Below are positions 61,644 through 64,000 of a stretch of DNA of 64,000 nucleotides, piece after piece. The first letter of the stretch is position 1. Each line of letters starts with the position of its first letter. The position numbers were made by a program, and so were the translations under genes. The DNA comes from Polycyclovorans sp002706265 (GTDB lineage: Bacteria > Pseudomonadota > Gammaproteobacteria > Nevskiales > Nevskiaceae). Below the pieces are notes generated by a model. It did no database searches and was not told where the DNA came from. It worked only from the letters and a program-made list of their open reading frames with translations. The stretch covers positions 1 to 64,000 of the forward strand of contig CAXBBM010000009.1 of the NCBI GenBank assembly GCA_963973915.1. Reading direction: 5' to 3'.

Positions 61644-63119
61644 ATGGATGACACGCTGCTGCTGCCGCTGATCGCCGGACTGGCCGTGGCCCTGCTGGCG
61701 GCTGCCGTGTGGGGGTGGGTGCAGTTTCAGGGGCGGCGCGACCAGCAGGCAAAACATGCCGGGCTGCAGGCTGAGTTCGAGGCCCTGCGACAGATTCTGC
61801 AGGTCGAAGCCGAGCGCCGCGCCATCGCCGAAACCACCGCGCAGCGCGTTCCGCAGCTTGAAGCCGCATTGCACGCCTCTGCCGCGCAGCGGGATGACAC
61901 CCTGCGCGCGCTCGCCCAGACCACGGCCCAGCTGCAATCCGAACGTGACGGGACGGCCGAGAAACTGGCGCTGCTGGACGAAGCCCGCAAGTCACTCACC
62001 GACGCCTTCAGCCACCTGTCGTCGCAGGCGCTGCAGAAGAACAACGAATCGTTTCTGGCGCTGGCCCGCACCCAGCTGGAGCGCTATCAGGAAGGCGCCA
62101 AGACCGACCTTACGGCGCGCGAGAAAGCCGTCGAGGCGCTGGTCAAGCCGCTGCAGGAGTCGCTGAGCAAGGTCGACGGCAAACTGGGCGAGCTGGAACA
62201 GGCGCGGGTGGCCTCGTACGCCGCGCTCAACGAGCAATTGAAGGGTCTGGTCGAAACCCACCTGCCGCAACTGCACCGCGAAACCGCCAGCCTGGTCACC
62301 GCGCTGCGCACGCCGACCGCGCGCGGGCGCTGGGGCGAGATCCAGCTGACGCGGGTGGTCGAAATGGCCGGCATGGTCCAGTACTGCGACTTCACCCAGC
62401 AGGAGTCCCGCGACGACCGCGACGGCGGCAAACTGCGCCCCGACCTGCTGGTGAAACTGCCGGGCGGCAAGCTGATCGTGGTCGATGCCAAGGCGCCTCT
62501 GGACGCCTACCTGCGCGCGGCCGAGGCCACCGACGACGCAAGCCGCCAGCAGCATCTTGCCCACCATGCGCGGCAGGTGAAGGCCCACATCACCGCGCTG
62601 GGACGCAAGAGCTACTGGGAACAGTTTTCGCCGTCGCCCGAGTTCGTCGTGCTGTTTCTACCCGGCGAGAACTTCTTCTCCGCCGCACTGGAGCAAGACC
62701 CGAGCCTCATCGAGTTCGGCGTGGGCGAACGTGTCATTCCCGCCACGCCGACCACTCTGATCGCACTGCTGCGCGCGGTGTCCTACGGCTGGCGCCAGGA
62801 GTCACTGGCCAAGAACGCCGAAGAAGTCGCCGCGCTGGGACGCCAGCTCTACGAGCGCATCAGCACCCTGGGCACACACTGGAGCAAGGTCGGCGATCAA
62901 CTCGGCAAGGCAGTCGACACGTACAATAAGGCCACAGCGTCGCTGGAAAGCCGGGTGCTGGTGTCGGCGCGCAAGCTGCAGGCGCTGCGGGTGGCCCCCG
63001 ACCAGTCCGACATTGCCAGCCTCGATCCGGTCGAGCACCAGCCGCGCGCCCTGCAGGCCGACGACTGGCAGCGCGACGACGACGACGACGACAACCCAAC
63101 GCCATTGACGCCCCCATGA
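61644..63119 (+). CDS. rmuC: DNA recombination protein RmuC
   Basis: 491 aa. N-terminal membrane helix (LLLPLIAGLAVALLAAAVW), a long coiled-coil (residues ~30-200), then the nuclease-like core: RGRWGEIQLTRVVEMAGM, RPDLLVKLPGGKLIVVDAKAP (restriction-endonuclease-like D...DxK) and FLPGENFFSAALEQD. RmuC limits inversions at short inverted repeats and is implicated in antiphage restriction. The C-terminus has an acidic run (DDDDDD) encoded by GAC repeats. Start ATG 61644. Confidence 0.93.
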   Translation: MDDTLLLPLIAGLAVALLAAAVWGWVQFQGRRDQQAKHAGLQAEFEALRQILQVEAERRAIAETTAQRVPQLEAALHASAAQRDDTLRALAQTTAQLQSERDGTAEKLALLDEARKSLTDAFSHLSSQALQKNNESFLALARTQLERYQEGAKTDLTAREKAVEALVKPLQESLSKVDGKLGELEQARVASYAALNEQLKGLVETHLPQLHRETASLVTALRTPTARGRWGEIQLTRVVEMAGMVQYCDFTQQESRDDRDGGKLRPDLLVKLPGGKLIVVDAKAPLDAYLRAAEATDDASRQQHLAHHARQVKAHITALGRKSYWEQFSPSPEFVVLFLPGENFFSAALEQDPSLIEFGVGERVIPATPTTLIALLRAVSYGWRQESLAKNAEEVAALGRQLYERISTLGTHWSKVGDQLGKAVDTYNKATASLESRVLVSARKLQALRVAPDQSDIASLDPVEHQPRALQADDWQRDDDDDDNPTPLTPP

Positions 63120-63260
63120 GGGCGGGCAACACCGCGCAGCGAGGCGCCACACCCACGGCATGTCGCAGACCCTCGTGGCACTGCTTTTCATGTGCTTGCA
63201 TACTGATTTTGCCGCGACAACAGCAACCCATAAGCCATTAACGCAACGTCTGGAGACCCC

Positions 63261-64000
63261 GTGAAGCGAATCACCGCCTGCCGCCCCATTGCCGTGCTCG
63301 GCATTCTGGCCAGCCTGCCGTCCGCCATGGCCGCCACCGAGGGCGACGTGACGCCACTGGCGCCGCTGGAGGTGACCAGCCCGCGCATCACCACCCCGTG
63401 GGTCGAAACCCCCACCGCGATCGGCGTGGTCAACACCGCCATCCAGACCGGCGATCCCGGCCTGGCCCTGTCGGAAACACTGACGCGCATCCCGGGCGTC
63501 TACACGCAGAGCGTCTACAACCTCAATCAGGGGCTGCGCTTGTCGATCCGCGGGTTTGGCAGTCGCGCCGCCTTCGGGGTGCGCGGCGTGCGCGTTTTTG
63601 TCGATGACATTCCCCTGACCATGCCCGACGGCCAGACCGATCTGGACGCCCTGGACCTGGCGCTGGTCGAACAGGTGGAAGTGCTGCGCGGCCCGGCCTC
63701 GGCCCTGTACGGCAATGGAGCGGGCGGCGTGCTGGCCATCACCACGCGTGACCGGCCCGAGAACCGCTGGGGTCGGGTCGACGTGGTCACTGGTGAGCTG
63801 GGCGACCGGCGCGTGCGTGGTGAAGTGGGCCTGCAGGGCGAGCGCTCGTCGGGGCTGGTGTCGCTGGCCCACCGCGACCTCACCGGGCACCGCGACAACA
63901 TGGCGTCAGACAGCCTGATCGGCTCGGCGCGCTACGCGCTGCAGATCGGCGCGGGCACGCTGGCGGTCAACCTGTCCACGCTCGACATCGACGCGCAGGA
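63261..64000 (+). CDS. TonB-dependent outer-membrane receptor (partial, runs off window)
   Basis: GTG 63261, with GGAG 6 bp upstream, opens a frame that stays open to the last base. Signal peptide (KRITACRPIAVLGILASLPS, cleavage near AMA-A), a short N-terminal segment, then the plug domain: ALSETLTRIPGVYTQSV, LRLSIRGFGSRAAFGVRGV, VFVDDIPLTMPDGQTD and VEVLRGPASALYGNGAGGVL, and the first barrel strands. At least 246 residues are in the window. Transports an unknown ligand (siderophore, vitamin or other) powered by TonB. The DGQTD and RGFGSRA motifs are common to gammaproteobacterial receptors of undefined specificity. Confidence 0.9.
   Translation, partial: MKRITACRPIAVLGILASLPSAMAATEGDVTPLAPLEVTSPRITTPWVETPTAIGVVNTAIQTGDPGLALSETLTRIPGVYTQSVYNLNQGLRLSIRGFGSRAAFGVRGVRVFVDDIPLTMPDGQTDLDALDLALVEQVEVLRGPASALYGNGAGGVLAITTRDRPENRWGRVDVVTGELGDRRVRGEVGLQGERSSGLVSLAHRDLTGHRDNMASDSLIGSARYALQIGAGTLAVNLSTLDIDAQ

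Noticed and set aside
63081..63095. GAC repeats at the rmuC end as a microsatellite of interest
   Set aside because: Only five to six trinucleotide units, encoding an acidic tail that is common in such proteins; no sign of a regulatory role.

Overview
The window reads as one continuous piece of a high-GC (judged by eye, roughly two-thirds GC) gammaproteobacterial chromosome. The support is gene content and order: engB, cytochrome c4 and dsbA next to a small-RNA locus, plus kdkA, a Mrp antiporter, hrpA, uppP, pyrF, hemE and rmuC. A wax-ester synthase, a PhoX phosphatase and lipid-oxidising enzymes suggest something near Nevskiales/Solimonadaceae or Xanthomonadales; that placement is inference. 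Coding is dense, many genes overlap by 1-4 bases, and no tRNA, rRNA, CRISPR array or insertion sequence was recognised.

Layout. 1-292: a 55-bp direct repeat carries two copies of an intrinsic terminator. The second copy ends what looks like a small RNA made of consecutive hairpins with C-rich loops, placed where other gammaproteobacteria carry Spot 42/ErsA-type RNAs. 293-3436: engB, cytochrome c4, dsbA and an M14 peptidase. 3243-8969: a complete seven-gene Mrp Na+/H+ antiporter operon (mnhABCDEFG, minus strand) in which every junction overlaps. 9031-13942: an NAD(P)-binding protein, a HIT protein, Kdo kinase, a RarD-type transporter, and an esterase/SDR pair next to a large MalT-like LuxR regulator (14114-16789). 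17051-30574: pepN, alkA, a fatty-acid hydroxylase-type membrane enzyme, a multi-PAS diguanylate cyclase, ppk, NDH-2, EcsC, an NRDE protein, ogt and a pteridine-reductase-like SDR. 30586-40674: uppP, a PlcP/LpxH-like metallophosphoesterase, an RND efflux pair and hrpA.

40755-52920 is a surface-glycan island. It holds a GT2 glycosyltransferase broken by an amber codon, a FkbM methyltransferase, three members of an unusual glycosyltransferase-like family, further glycosyltransferases, an unknown secreted protein and a two-component system. Several of its genes converge with long tail overlaps. 52983-54864 pairs a protein resembling styrene-oxide isomerase (StyC) with a wax-ester synthase. 55175-64000 returns to housekeeping genes (pyrF, hemE, acyltransferase, PhoX phosphatase, FKBP, rmuC) and ends inside a TonB-dependent receptor.

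Three phosphate-related genes (ppk, the PlcP-like gene, phoX) each have upstream sequence resembling PhoB-binding half-sites with 11-bp phasing. This suggests phosphate-starvation control, including phospholipid turnover. All identifications come from reading motifs and remembered family features; no database search was run.
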